From Negativicutes bacterium (lineage in GTDB: Bacteria > Bacillota_C > Negativicutes > Sporomusales_B > JARLHX01), in the NCBI GenBank assembly GCA_031292015.1, contig JARLHY010000059.1:1-14879 (forward strand): 14,879 bases of DNA. Reading direction: 5' to 3'. The notes below the pieces were generated by a model, which had not been told where the DNA came from, searched no databases, and worked only from the letters and a program-made list of their open reading frames with translations. Both the position numbers and the translations under genes were made by a program. Positions 6,113 through 13,869 of the stretch are shown one piece after another. Numbering within the stretch: the first letter of the stretch is position 1; each line of letters opens with the position of its first letter.

Positions 6113-7984
6113 ATGATTAATCGCACACTGGACCATCGATACACCATTCTGGAGCGGATCGGCGGCGGCGGTATGGCCGACGTTTACCGGGCCCACGACA
6201 AACTGCTGGACCGTTCCGTGGCCGTGAAAGTGCTGCGGGCCCAATTTACCGACGACGAGGAATTTGTCAGCCGGTTCCGGCGCGAGGCCCAGGCCGCAGC
6301 GAGACTTTCTCATCCCAATATTGTTAATATTTACGACGTCGGACGGGACGAAGAAGCGTATTACATCGTGATGGAGTATATTTCCGGCGAAACCCTGAAG
6401 GAACGGATTCAGCGGGAAGGGCCGCTGCCGGTGGAGGCCGCGGTACGCATCGCCCTGGAAATCGCCGAGGCACTGGAGCACGCCCATCAGAACAACATCG
6501 TCCATTGTGACATAAAATCGCATAATATCCTCACAACCAGGTCAGGACGGGTCAAGGTCACCGACTTCGGCATCGCCCGGGCCGTGACTTCGGCCACCAT
6601 GACTCAGACCGGGACGATCATCGGCTCGGTGCATTACTTCTCGCCGGAACAGGCCAAGGGCGGGGCTGTGAGCGCAAAATCGGACATTTATTCGCTGGGT
6701 GTCGTGATGTATGAGATGCTGACAGGGGTGCTGCCGTTCACCGGTGAGACGCCGATCAGCATCGCCTTGAAACAGCTGCAGGAAGATCCCCAGCCGCCGC
6801 GGGAACTCAATTCGGAGATTCCGCCGCTGGTGGAAGCCATTGTCCTCAAGTCTATGGCGAAAAACCCCGAGCAGCGCTTTTTCGATGTGGGCGAAATGAT
6901 CGCCGACCTCAGACTGGCCCAGAATTATCTGCGGGACGACCATACGCGGCGGCTGTCGAAAGAAGATTTCCCCACTCAGGTCCTGCCGCGGGTTGCGCCG
7001 CCGGAAACAGAGGATACTCCCGCCGGAACCGACGAAGCCGTTCCGGCGAAGGGCCGGAAAAACCGAACCTTGCTATGGGCACTGCTGGGACTGCTCATCC
7101 TCGGCTTTGCCACCGGGGCTTTCCTGGCTTTCGGCAAGTTCTGGAGCCTTAGTGAGGTGGCGGTGCCGAACGTTGTTGGCAAACAGGTGGACAGTGCCCG
7201 CAACATTCTTTTGAACGAAAATTTGCGGGTGTCGGTGTCCGAGGCCTTTAACGAAAAAGTGCCGGTGGGTTATGTTATATCGCAGAATCCCGAAGCCGGC
7301 GCAACGGTGAAGGAACAGCGCACCATCAACCTGATTGTCAGCAAAGGGGCGGAGATTACCGTCGTGCCTGATCTCCGGGGGCTGAAACGGCGGGATGCCG
7401 AGCTGCAGATAAAAAACAGCGGGCTGCTGCTGGGACGGGTGGACGAGCAGTTCGCGGCCGACGTTCCGGCTGACACGGTCATCACTCAGAATCCGCGTCC
7501 GCCGGCCCAAGTGAATAAGGGAACAGCCATTGATCTGGTTGTCAGCAAGGGGGTCGGCCCCCGTAAACTGGCGCTGCCCGATTTCCGGGGCTCGCCGCTT
7601 GCCACGGTGACTACTCAGCTTGAGAGCCTTAAACTGAAAGTTGGAACGGTTAGCGAAGCCTCCAGCGACAGATATCCGCCTGGCACGATCACCAGCCAGA
7701 ATCCTGCTCCCGGAGTGGAGGTCGTGGAGGGCTCGGCCGTCGACCTGACGGTGGTCCGCAGCGTGTCCGGGGCAACAAAGCGGGCGTCGGTGTCGATCAC
7801 CGTGCCTGACGGTCCGATTCGCCAGTCGGTGCAGATCATCGTGACCGATGCCAACGGCCGCCGGGTAGCCTATGAAACGGCGGCCAGGCCCGGAGACCGC
7901 ATCGAAAAGACAGTGGAAGGTGTCGGCCAGGTGAGAGTGCAGGTTTATATCAATGGGGTCTTGTTGCAAGAACAGACACTGTAA
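6113..7984 (+). CDS. prkC: PASTA-domain Ser/Thr protein kinase (PrkC/PknB)
   Basis: This 623-residue transmembrane kinase senses cell-wall fragments or lipid II outside and phosphorylates threonines inside. The kinase domain (about 10-270) has the glycine loop GGGGMADVYRA, catalytic K39, the catalytic loop H131-C-D133, D151-F-G and an activation loop rich in threonine (TSATMTQTGT) before GSVHYFSPEQA. The usual HRD arginine is cysteine, and the residue after DIK is Ser rather than Pro. A charged juxtamembrane linker (about 270-320) contains T288-Q-V-L. One membrane helix (about 322-345) is followed by three PASTA repeats (starts near 350, 416 and 484) and a C-terminal beta domain (about 555-623) like that of Firmicute PrkC. 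ATG 6113 follows AAGGGGGTGA with a 5-nt spacer; an in-frame GTG at 6104 falls inside that site. The SEDS/PBP pair upstream is its likely functional context. Confidence 0.96.
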   Translation: MINRTLDHRYTILERIGGGGMADVYRAHDKLLDRSVAVKVLRAQFTDDEEFVSRFRREAQAAARLSHPNIVNIYDVGRDEEAYYIVMEYISGETLKERIQREGPLPVEAAVRIALEIAEALEHAHQNNIVHCDIKSHNILTTRSGRVKVTDFGIARAVTSATMTQTGTIIGSVHYFSPEQAKGGAVSAKSDIYSLGVVMYEMLTGVLPFTGETPISIALKQLQEDPQPPRELNSEIPPLVEAIVLKSMAKNPEQRFFDVGEMIADLRLAQNYLRDDHTRRLSKEDFPTQVLPRVAPPETEDTPAGTDEAVPAKGRKNRTLLWALLGLLILGFATGAFLAFGKFWSLSEVAVPNVVGKQVDSARNILLNENLRVSVSEAFNEKVPVGYVISQNPEAGATVKEQRTINLIVSKGAEITVVPDLRGLKRRDAELQIKNSGLLLGRVDEQFAADVPADTVITQNPRPPAQVNKGTAIDLVVSKGVGPRKLALPDFRGSPLATVTTQLESLKLKVGTVSEASSDRYPPGTITSQNPAPGVEVVEGSAVDLTVVRSVSGATKRASVSITVPDGPIRQSVQIIVTDANGRRVAYETAARPGDRIEKTVEGVGQVRVQVYINGVLLQEQTL

Positions 7985-8002
7985 CAGGGGGGAGGCGGCG
8001 CG

Positions 8003-8878
8003 GTGTTGACAGGGGTAGTCATAAAAGCCTATAGCAGTTACTACTACGTGCAGACCGGCCGCAAAGTAGTCACCTGTAATTTGCGTGGACGTTTCAAGAA
8101 GGAACGGTTTTCTCTGCTGGTGGGGGACGAAGTCGAGTACAGCATCACTGGCGACGACCAGGGGATAATCGAGCAGATTCTGCCGCGGAGCAGCATGCTG
8201 AAACGGCCGATGGTGGCCAACGTGAACCAGGTGGTGCTGACTTTTGCTGCGGTGAAGCCGGATATCAACACTGCTTTGGTGGATCGCTTCCTGGTGATGG
8301 CGGAGTCCTCCGGCCTGGATATCCTCCTTTGTATCAATAAGCTTGATCTGGCGGACAGCGCCGAGCTGGAGCCGATTGTCGACATCTATCGAGACATCGG
8401 CTATCCGGTGATTTTGACTTCGACAAGATCGGGAGCCGGGGTGGGCGAACTTCTCAGCCAGCTTTTCAACAGGATCAGCGTGTTCGCCGGCCCTTCGGGA
8501 GCCGGGAAATCGAGCCTGCTGAACGCCCTGCAGCCTGGGCTGGCCCTGGTGACCGGCGAGGTCAGCCAGAAGATCGGCCGCGGCCGGCATACCACGCGTT
8601 ACGCCGAACTGCTGCCGCTGTCCGGCGGCGGGTTCGTTGTCGACACACCGGGGTTCAGCCTCACTGAATTCACCGATATCACCGAGCCGGAACTGGGTTA
8701 TTTTTTTCCCGATCTGGCGGCGGTGGCGCCGGAGTGCAAGTTTGCCACCTGCCTGCACAACAAAGAGCCGCAGTGCGCGGTGAAGAACGCGGCGGGAGAC
8801 GGGCGGATTGCCCGGGAGCGTTACAATTCCTACCTGGAGATTCTTGGCGAAATCCGGGAAAACAAGAAAGGGTTTTAG
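8003..8878 (+). CDS. rsgA: Ribosome small-subunit-dependent GTPase RsgA
   Basis: This 291-residue circularly permuted GTPase checks late 30S subunit maturation and is released on GTP hydrolysis; its Bacillus homologue CpgA/YloQ is a known PrkC substrate. It has an N-terminal OB fold (about 1-65), then the permuted G-domain order G4 (N112-K-L-D115), G1 (GPSGAGKSS, 163-171) and G3 (DTPG). The RsgA hallmark switch GRGRHTTR is present. The C-terminal zinc motif is C245-x4-C250-x-H252-x5-C258. The start is GTG 8003 with AGGGGGGAGG 7 nt upstream. It lies 18 nt after prkC and 3 nt before rpe, the Firmicute prkC-rsgA-rpe arrangement. Confidence 0.97.
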   Translation: MLTGVVIKAYSSYYYVQTGRKVVTCNLRGRFKKERFSLLVGDEVEYSITGDDQGIIEQILPRSSMLKRPMVANVNQVVLTFAAVKPDINTALVDRFLVMAESSGLDILLCINKLDLADSAELEPIVDIYRDIGYPVILTSTRSGAGVGELLSQLFNRISVFAGPSGAGKSSLLNALQPGLALVTGEVSQKIGRGRHTTRYAELLPLSGGGFVVDTPGFSLTEFTDITEPELGYFFPDLAAVAPECKFATCLHNKEPQCAVKNAAGDGRIARERYNSYLEILGEIRENKKGF

Positions 8879-8881
8879 CTG

Positions 8882-9529
8882 ATGATCAAAATTGCCCCTT
8901 CCATTTTATCGGCGGATTTTTCGGTCTTGGGTGAGGAGATCCGGCGGGCTGAGAGGGCCGGAGCCGATTGGATCCATATTGACGTTATGGACGGCCACTT
9001 TGTGCCCAACCTGACCTTCGGCCCTCCGGTCATCGCCGCGATCCGCAAGGTTACCAAACTGCCCTTTGACGTCCATCTGATGATCGATAATCCTTCGGCA
9101 ATGCTGGAGCCATTCATGGATGCCGGGGCCGATATCGTCACCGTGCACGCCGAGACCGCGCCACATCTGCACCGGCTTCTGCAGGCCATCAGGCAGCGAG
9201 GCCTTAAGGCCGGGGTTTCACTCAACCCATCCACGTCGCTCACCGCGGTGGAGGAAGTGCTTGACGCGGTGGACATGGTGCTGATCATGTCGGTCAATCC
9301 CGGCTTTGGCGGCCAGAAGTTCATTCCGGCGACCCTGGATAAAATCAGCCGGTTGCGGGCGATGATCACCGAGCGGAAGCTTGCCGTGGATATCGAAGTG
9401 GACGGCGGCATCGATCCGGTTACCGCCCCTCAGGTTATCGCCGCCGGCGCCAATGTCCTGGTGGCCGGTTCTGCCGTTTACGGTGCGGCCGATCTGGCGG
9501 AGGCAATTCGCCGACTGAGAGGGACTTGA
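8882..9529 (+). CDS. rpe: Ribulose-phosphate 3-epimerase
   Basis: This 215-residue TIM-barrel enzyme of the pentose phosphate pathway interconverts D-ribulose 5-phosphate and D-xylulose 5-phosphate in the cytoplasm. Signatures are the start [30 protein letters not shown] (metal ligands and acid/base), HLMI, the phosphate-loop region [12 protein letters not shown] and EVDGGI with catalytic D174. The length is standard. ATG 8882 begins 3 nt after the rsgA stop, with a weak AAAGGG ribosome site inside rsgA, so translation is probably coupled. It is the last gene of the first operon. Its product's substrate is also the pentose precursor used by RibBA in the next operon. The stop codon TGA lies within the -35 element of the riboflavin promoter. 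Confidence 0.97.
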   Translation: MIKIAPSILSADFSVLGEEIRRAERAGADWIHIDVMDGHFVPNLTFGPPVIAAIRKVTKLPFDVHLMIDNPSAMLEPFMDAGADIVTVHAETAPHLHRLLQAIRQRGLKAGVSLNPSTSLTAVEEVLDAVDMVLIMSVNPGFGGQKFIPATLDKISRLRAMITERKLAVDIEVDGGIDPVTAPQVIAAGANVLVAGSAVYGAADLAEAIRRLRGT

Positions 9530-9557
9530 CCTGACGGCACGGAAGTGCTAGTATAAT
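9526..9557 (+). promoter_or_regulatory. Probable promoter of the riboflavin operon
   Basis: TTGACC (9526-9531, 5/6) overlaps the rpe stop codon, and a perfect TATAAT lies at 9552-9557. The spacer is 20 bp, longer than the optimal 17; an alternative -35, CTGACG (9531-9536), gives 15 bp. Transcription would start near 9564, just before the riboswitch at 9577. The -10 is convincing, whereas the choice of -35 is uncertain. Confidence 0.6.
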
Positions 9558-9576
9558 ATAGTAACATAATAGTACA

Positions 9577-9698
9577 GCCTTTGGGGCAAGGTAAGAAAGA
9601 GCGATCTTTCGATTCCTGACCGGCGGTAAAGCCCGCGAGCCGTATGGCAGATCCGGTGTGATTCCGGAGCCGACAGTTTAGTCTGGATGGGAAAAGGC
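9577..9698 (+). promoter_or_regulatory. FMN riboswitch aptamer (RFN element)
   Basis: This RNA binds flavin mononucleotide and shuts down riboflavin gene expression when FMN is plentiful. Conserved RFN strings are present in order: GGGGC, GACCGGCGGTA, AGCCCGCGAGCC, GCCGACAGT and AGTCTGGATGGGA. The closing stem P1 is GCCTTT (9577-9582) with AAAGGC (9693-9698). The P2 arm is extended by GAAAGA (9595-9600) and TCTTTC (9605-9610) around a GCGA tetraloop of the GNRA type. It sits between the promoter and a terminator hairpin upstream of ribD, so control is probably by premature transcription termination. Confidence 0.97.
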
Positions 9699-9753
9699 AG
9701 TAACGTGTAGGTCTGCAAAGGACCGGGCATATCTTTTTTCCTTTGTCTTAGAG

Positions 9754-9797
9754 GCTGTTGAGAAGCGTGAGCTTTCTCAACAGCTTTACTTATTTTC
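9754..9797 (+). terminator. Intrinsic terminator of the FMN riboswitch expression platform
   Basis: Arms GCTGTTGAGAA (9754-9764) and TTCTCAACAGC (9774-9784) form a perfect 11-bp stem with a 9-nt loop, followed by the T-rich run TTTACTTATTTT (9786-9797 region). It lies about 55 nt after the aptamer and about 20 nt before the ribD start. An upstream hairpin, CAAAGGA (9716-9722) with TCCTTTG (9739-9745), and complementarity between GGAAAA at the P1 3' side (about 9690-9695) and TTTTCC (9736-9741) are candidates for the competing structures. The exact switching pairs are not settled. Confidence 0.82.
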
Positions 9798-9818
9798 TGC
9801 ATAGACCGAGGTGATGTT

Positions 9819-10967
9819 GTGTTTAGCGAAGAAGACCGCCAGTATATGCTCAAGGCCCTGGAACTGGCCGGGCGTGCTGTAGGGCGGACCAGCCCCAATC
9901 CGATGGTGGGGGCGGTTATCGTGAAGGACGGGCGGGTCGTCGGCGAAGGGTATCACCAGAAGGCCGGCACGCCGCACGCCGAGGTGCACGCTCTGGCCGC
10001 AGCCGGGCAGGAGGCCCGGGGGGCCACAATGTATGTCACCCTTGAGCCGTGCTGCCACCACGGCCGGACCGGGCCGTGCAGCAACGCGGTGATTGCGGCG
10101 GGGGTCCGGCGGGTAGTGGCGGCGATGACCGACCCGAACCCTAAGGTGGCGGGCCAGGGGCTGGCCCAGCTCCGGGCGGCAGGTCTGGCGGTGGAGGAAG
10201 GCCTGCTGGCGGCAGAGGCCGCACGGCTGAACGAAAGTTTCATTAAATGGGTTTCTACCGGGATGCCTTTCGGTGTCATGAAAACCGCCATGACTCTGGA
10301 CGGCAAGATCGCCACCCGCACCGGCCACTCCAAATGGATAACCGGCGCGGCGGCCCGGCTGCGGGTACATAAGTTGCGCGACAGCTGTGATGCGATTATG
10401 GTCGGCATCCGGACGGTGCTGGCCGACGACCCGGAGTTAACCACCCGGCTGCCGGAGGGCGGGCGCAACCCGGTAAGAATTATTGTCGACAGCCAGGCCA
10501 GGACGCCGCTGACCGCGAAGGTCGCGAGCGACGGCCAGGCACCAACGCTGATCGCCGTAGCCGCCGACGCGCCGTCGGAGAATATAGCCGCTCTTAAGGC
10601 CAGCGGGGCAGAGATATTGGTGCTGCCCCGGGGAGATACCGGGGTGGATCTCAGGGCTCTGTTCAAAGTTCTGGGGGAGCGAAAACTTACCAGCGTTCTC
10701 ATCGAGGGCGGAGCTACCCTTAACGCGGCTGCGCTGGCAGCCAACCTGGTGGACAAAGTAGAAGCCTACGTCGCCCCCAAAATCATCGGCGGCGCGGCGG
10801 CTCCCGGACCGGTGGGCGGCCAGGGGGCCGAGACACTCGCTGACGTGGTGCTGCTGGAGGACGCGGCGGTGGAGACTGTAGGCGAAGATATACTGATCAG
10901 CGCTTATGTGCTGGAAAGGGAGGGTCGCGATGTTTACAGGACTTGTGGAAGAACTGGGCAAGGTTAA
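9819..10967 (+). CDS. ribD: Bifunctional riboflavin deaminase/reductase RibD
   Basis: This 382-residue enzyme carries out the second and third steps of riboflavin synthesis. The N-terminal cytidine-deaminase-like domain (about 1-145) deaminates the pyrimidine product of GTP cyclohydrolase II, and the C-terminal DHFR-like domain (about 148-365) reduces the ribosyl chain with NADPH. Zinc ligands are H53 (in HAE, with E55 as proton shuttle), C78 (in EPCCHHGRTGPC) and C87. The reductase begins PFGVMKTAMTLDGKIA, with IEGGATL later. The start is GTG 9819, after GAGGTGAT (9808-9815). It is the first gene of the FMN-riboswitch operon. The C-terminus runs 38 nt into ribE, slightly lengthening the protein compared with the usual 360-370 residues. 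Confidence 0.97.
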   Translation: MFSEEDRQYMLKALELAGRAVGRTSPNPMVGAVIVKDGRVVGEGYHQKAGTPHAEVHALAAAGQEARGATMYVTLEPCCHHGRTGPCSNAVIAAGVRRVVAAMTDPNPKVAGQGLAQLRAAGLAVEEGLLAAEAARLNESFIKWVSTGMPFGVMKTAMTLDGKIATRTGHSKWITGAAARLRVHKLRDSCDAIMVGIRTVLADDPELTTRLPEGGRNPVRIIVDSQARTPLTAKVASDGQAPTLIAVAADAPSENIAALKASGAEILVLPRGDTGVDLRALFKVLGERKLTSVLIEGGATLNAAALAANLVDKVEAYVAPKIIGGAAAPGPVGGQGAETLADVVLLEDAAVETVGEDILISAYVLEREGRDVYRTCGRTGQG

Positions 10968-11586
10968 AACCGTGGTCAAGGGCGCCATGTCGGTGCGGCT
11001 AACGGTCAGTGCCAGGACGATCCTCGGCGACGTCAAACTGGGGGACAGCATCGCCGTAAACGGGACCTGCCTGACAGTGGTGGATTACAGTGACAGCTGG
11101 TTCACCGCCGACGTCATGCCGGAAACGGTTGACAGAACCGCCTTGGCCGGACTGAAGGCCGGCGACAGCGTCAATCTTGAGCGGACGCTGCGGGTGGGGG
11201 ACCGCCTGGGCGGCCATATCGTCAACGGTCATGTCGACGGCGTCGGGACGATCCGGTCGAAACAGCAGCGGGACAATGCCATCGTATTCAGGATCGAGGC
11301 CTCCGCCGAAGTCCTGCGCTATATCGTCAAAAAAGGCTCAGTGGCTATCGACGGCATCAGCCTGACGGTGGTGGACACGGGTCCGGACTGGTTCACTGTT
11401 TCGCTGATCCCGCACACAGCCTCGGTCACGACGCTGGGGACCAAAGGACCTGGCGATCCAGTCAACCTGGAGAACGATATTATCGGCAAATACGTGGAAA
11501 AACTGATGAGTCCCGGTCCGGCCGAGTCCGGGCAGCAAAAGGGACTGACGGCAGATTTTCTGCAAAAAAATGGTTTCAGAGTATAA
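10930..11586 (+). CDS. ribE: Riboflavin synthase, alpha subunit
   Basis: This 218-residue enzyme converts two molecules of 6,7-dimethyl-8-ribityllumazine into riboflavin and the pyrimidinedione precursor, the last step of the pathway. It has the typical two tandem lumazine-binding barrels, about 1-96 and 97-195. The first opens with [10 protein letters not shown] and contains VNGTCLTV; the second contains [11 protein letters not shown] and [11 protein letters not shown] short tail follows. ATG 10930 is chosen because the family always starts MFTG and GGGAGGG ends 6 nt upstream, although the frame is open from 10906. The gene overlaps the end of ribD by 38 nt, an indication of coupled translation. 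Confidence 0.97.
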   Translation: MFTGLVEELGKVKTVVKGAMSVRLTVSARTILGDVKLGDSIAVNGTCLTVVDYSDSWFTADVMPETVDRTALAGLKAGDSVNLERTLRVGDRLGGHIVNGHVDGVGTIRSKQQRDNAIVFRIEASAEVLRYIVKKGSVAIDGISLTVVDTGPDWFTVSLIPHTASVTTLGTKGPGDPVNLENDIIGKYVEKLMSPGPAESGQQKGLTADFLQKNGFRV

Positions 11587-11600
11587 GGAGGGGTTATATC

Positions 11601-12809
11601 ATGAAATTCAACACGATTGAAGAAGCTATCCAGGATGTCAAGGACGGCAAAATGGTGGTAGTCGTCGACGACGAGGACAGAGAAAACGAGGGAGATCTTC
11701 TGATGGCGGCGGAACTGGCAACGCCGGAGGCGGTCAACTTCATGGCGACCTACGGCCGGGGTCTTGTCTGCATGCCGGTTGCCGGCAGCAGGCTTGACGA
11801 GCTGGACATCGGACTGATGGTCACCGACAATACGGACAGCATGGGTACGGCCTTTACGGTCTCCATCGACGCCGCCAGCGTCACCACCGGCATTTCGGCT
11901 CCGGAGCGGGCGGCAACCGTTCAGGCGGTGCTGGACCCGGCAACAAAGCCTGCCGATATCCGGCGGCCGGGCCACGTTTTTCCCCTGCGTTACCGCGAAG
12001 GCGGCGTACTTCGCCGGGCCGGCCACACCGAGGCGGCGGTCGATCTGGCTAAACTGGCCGGACTGTATCCGGCCGGGGTGATCTGCGAGATCATGAACGA
12101 AGACGGAACGATGGCCCGGGTGCCTGAGCTGATGGAGTTTGTCGCCAAGCACGGCCTGAAGATCATCACTGTGGCCGACCTGATCAAATACCGTAAGCAT
12201 ACCGAGCGGTTCGTCGTCCGGGTGGCTGAGACCAGCCTGCCGACCAAATACGGCGATTTCCGCCTGGTGGCTTACGAAAGCGAGCTTGACAACCTGTGCC
12301 ATGTCGCTTTGGTCAAAGGCGATGTCGCCGGAAAGCAGAACGTGCTGGTGCGGGTTCACTCCGAATGCCTGACCGGCGATGTCCTGGGTTCGCTCCGCTG
12401 CGACTGCGGCGAGCAGCTGGCGGCATCCCTGAAACGGATCGACGAGGAAGGGCTGGGAGTTCTCCTGTACATGCGTCAGGAAGGCCGGGGCATCGGCCTG
12501 GCCAACAAAATCAGAGCATATGCCCTGCAGGACCGGGGCAAGGATACGGTGGAAGCCAACGAAATTCTCGGATTTGCCCCAGACCTCAGGGACTACGGCA
12601 TCGGGGCCCAAATCCTGGTTGACCTGGGCCTGACCGAGATCCGCCTGTTGACCAACAACCCCAAGAAACGGGTCGGCCTCGAAGGCTACGGCCTGACCAT
12701 CAAAGAACGCGTGCCGCTGGAGATGAAAGCCAACCGGTTTAATCAGAGGTATCTTTCGATCAAGAAGTCTAAGCTGGGTCATATTCTGAAACAAGCAGGG
12801 GAGGCTTAA
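11601..12809 (+). CDS. ribBA: Bifunctional RibBA: DHBP synthase and GTP cyclohydrolase II
   Basis: This 402-residue fusion supplies both precursors of riboflavin. The N-terminal domain (about 1-200) makes 3,4-dihydroxy-2-butanone 4-phosphate from ribulose 5-phosphate, and the C-terminal domain (about 205-402) opens GTP. DHBP synthase motifs are [21 protein letters not shown] and [14 protein letters not shown] cyclohydrolase II shows the zinc site C256 with C267-D-C269 ([17 protein letters not shown]) and [10 protein letters not shown]. Both active sites look intact. AAGGAGGGG (11585-11593) precedes ATG 11601 by 7 nt, the strongest ribosome site in the operon, which may reflect a need for high dosage of the first committed enzyme (inference). 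It starts 14 nt after ribE and ends 5 nt before ribH. Confidence 0.97.
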   Translation: MKFNTIEEAIQDVKDGKMVVVVDDEDRENEGDLLMAAELATPEAVNFMATYGRGLVCMPVAGSRLDELDIGLMVTDNTDSMGTAFTVSIDAASVTTGISAPERAATVQAVLDPATKPADIRRPGHVFPLRYREGGVLRRAGHTEAAVDLAKLAGLYPAGVICEIMNEDGTMARVPELMEFVAKHGLKIITVADLIKYRKHTERFVVRVAETSLPTKYGDFRLVAYESELDNLCHVALVKGDVAGKQNVLVRVHSECLTGDVLGSLRCDCGEQLAASLKRIDEEGLGVLLYMRQEGRGIGLANKIRAYALQDRGKDTVEANEILGFAPDLRDYGIGAQILVDLGLTEIRLLTNNPKKRVGLEGYGLTIKERVPLEMKANRFNQRYLSIKKSKLGHILKQAGEA

Positions 12810-12814
12810 ACAGC

Positions 12815-13276
12815 ATGAAAACATTTGAAGGGCAATTGGTGGCCGAGGGCCTGAAATTCGGGATTGTTGCCGCCAGGTTCAACGAGTTTATCACAAGCAA
12901 GCTGGTGGGCGGGGCACTGGACGCCCTCAAGCGCCACGGGGCGGCGGAGGAAAATATCGACCTGGCCTGGGTTCCCGGGGCCTACGAAATTCCGCTGGTG
13001 GCTCAAAAGATGGTGGCCGGCAAAAAATACGACGCGGTGATTTGCCTGGGTACGGTGATCCGGGGCAACACGCCTCACTTCGACTATGTATGTTCCGAGG
13101 TTGCCAAGGGCGTGGCCCATGTGTCGCTGGCCAGCGGTGTTCCGGTCCTCTTCGGGGTGCTGACCACCGAAACTATCGAGCAGGCGGTGGAGCGGGCCGG
13201 GACCAAGGCCGGCAACAAAGGCTTCGACTCCGCGGTGGCGGCCATCGAGATGGCCAACTTGCTGAAAGAAATTTAA
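12815..13276 (+). CDS. ribH: 6,7-dimethyl-8-ribityllumazine synthase
   Basis: This 153-residue enzyme condenses the RibA/RibD-derived pyrimidine with dihydroxybutanone phosphate to give lumazine, and it usually assembles into 60-subunit shells or pentamers. Signatures are [12 protein letters not shown] (substrate aromatic and Asn), [24 protein letters not shown] with the catalytic His, PVLFGVLTT and [10 protein letters not shown]. The length is typical. GGGGAGG ends about 10 nt before ATG 12815. It is the last recognised riboflavin gene of the operon; a phosphodiesterase gene follows after 38 nt with no terminator between them. Confidence 0.97.
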   Translation: MKTFEGQLVAEGLKFGIVAARFNEFITSKLVGGALDALKRHGAAEENIDLAWVPGAYEIPLVAQKMVAGKKYDAVICLGTVIRGNTPHFDYVCSEVAKGVAHVSLASGVPVLFGVLTTETIEQAVERAGTKAGNKGFDSAVAAIEMANLLKEI

Positions 13277-13314
13277 TTTCAAAATATTTCCAGGGAAATG
13301 GCGGGGTTGATGCG

Positions 13315-13869
13315 ATGAAAATTGGAGTCATCAGTGACACCCACGGTTGCGTCAAGACCTGGCGGGAAGTTTTTTCCCGCCATTTCTCTGACGCCGACCT
13401 GATTCTTCATGCCGGGGATGTGCTCTATCACGGGCCGCGCAACGCCATCCCGGCCGAGTATGACCCGAAGGCGTTAGTCGAGGAGCTTAACGGCTGCCCG
13501 GTGCCGATGATCATCGCCTGCGGCAACTGTGACGCCGAGGTTGACGCCATGGTGCTCAATACGCCCATCCAGGCCCCGTACGCCTATGTGTTCGCTGACG
13601 GTCGGCGGATCGTGATGAATCACGGCCACCACCTCGACGAGAAAGCGCGATGGGAGACGGCCGGACGAATGAAGGCGGCGTTGCTGATCACCGGTCACAC
13701 CCATGAGGCGGCGCTGGAGAAAAGGGACGGCATCGTCTGGCTGAACCCCGGCTCACCGGCGATGACCAAGCGGCCGGACGGACGGGGAACTATCGGAATC
13801 ATTGAGGCTGGCAAGATAGAAATTGTGGATGTACAAACAGGAGAAGTCATAGAGGTAGCTAACTTTTAG
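13315..13869 (+). CDS. YfcE/MJ0936-type metallophosphoesterase
   Basis: This 184-residue protein is a small calcineurin-like phosphodiesterase of the YfcE family. Relatives hydrolyse model phosphodiesters with Mn2+, but the natural substrate is generally unknown. Metal-binding motifs appear in the family order: ISDTHG near the start, HAGDVLYHG, CGNCDAEVD, NHGHH, ITGHTHEA and the closing WLNPGSP. Residues DTH, GD, GNCD and GHTH give the two-metal centre. I chose ATG 13315 because MKIGVISDTHG is the family's canonical beginning; the frame is open back to 13042, but that part overlaps ribH. The ribosome site is weak (GCGGGG at 13301-13306). It is 38 nt downstream of ribH and may be transcribed with the riboflavin operon. 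A link to flavin metabolism, for example FMN or FAD hydrolysis, is only a guess. Confidence 0.92.
   Translation: MKIGVISDTHGCVKTWREVFSRHFSDADLILHAGDVLYHGPRNAIPAEYDPKALVEELNGCPVPMIIACGNCDAEVDAMVLNTPIQAPYAYVFADGRRIVMNHGHHLDEKARWETAGRMKAALLITGHTHEAALEKRDGIVWLNPGSPAMTKRPDGRGTIGIIEAGKIEIVDVQTGEVIEVANF

Noticed and set aside
7073..8758. 561-codon open frame on the - strand opposite prkC and rsgA
   Set aside because: It lies antisense to two genes with complete, intact family motifs. Its translation is rich in His, Gln and Arg with no recognisable domain, typical of the mirror frame of GC-rich coding DNA.
11319..12824. 501-codon open frame on the - strand opposite ribE and ribBA
   Set aside because: The + strand carries intact riboflavin synthase and RibBA here. 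The antisense translation shows no domain and no convincing ribosome site was seen.
13042..13314. N-terminal extension of the phosphoesterase frame back to 13042
   Set aside because: The upstream part lies over ribH in another frame and resembles no phosphoesterase. The family begins at MKIGVISDTHG, encoded from 13315.
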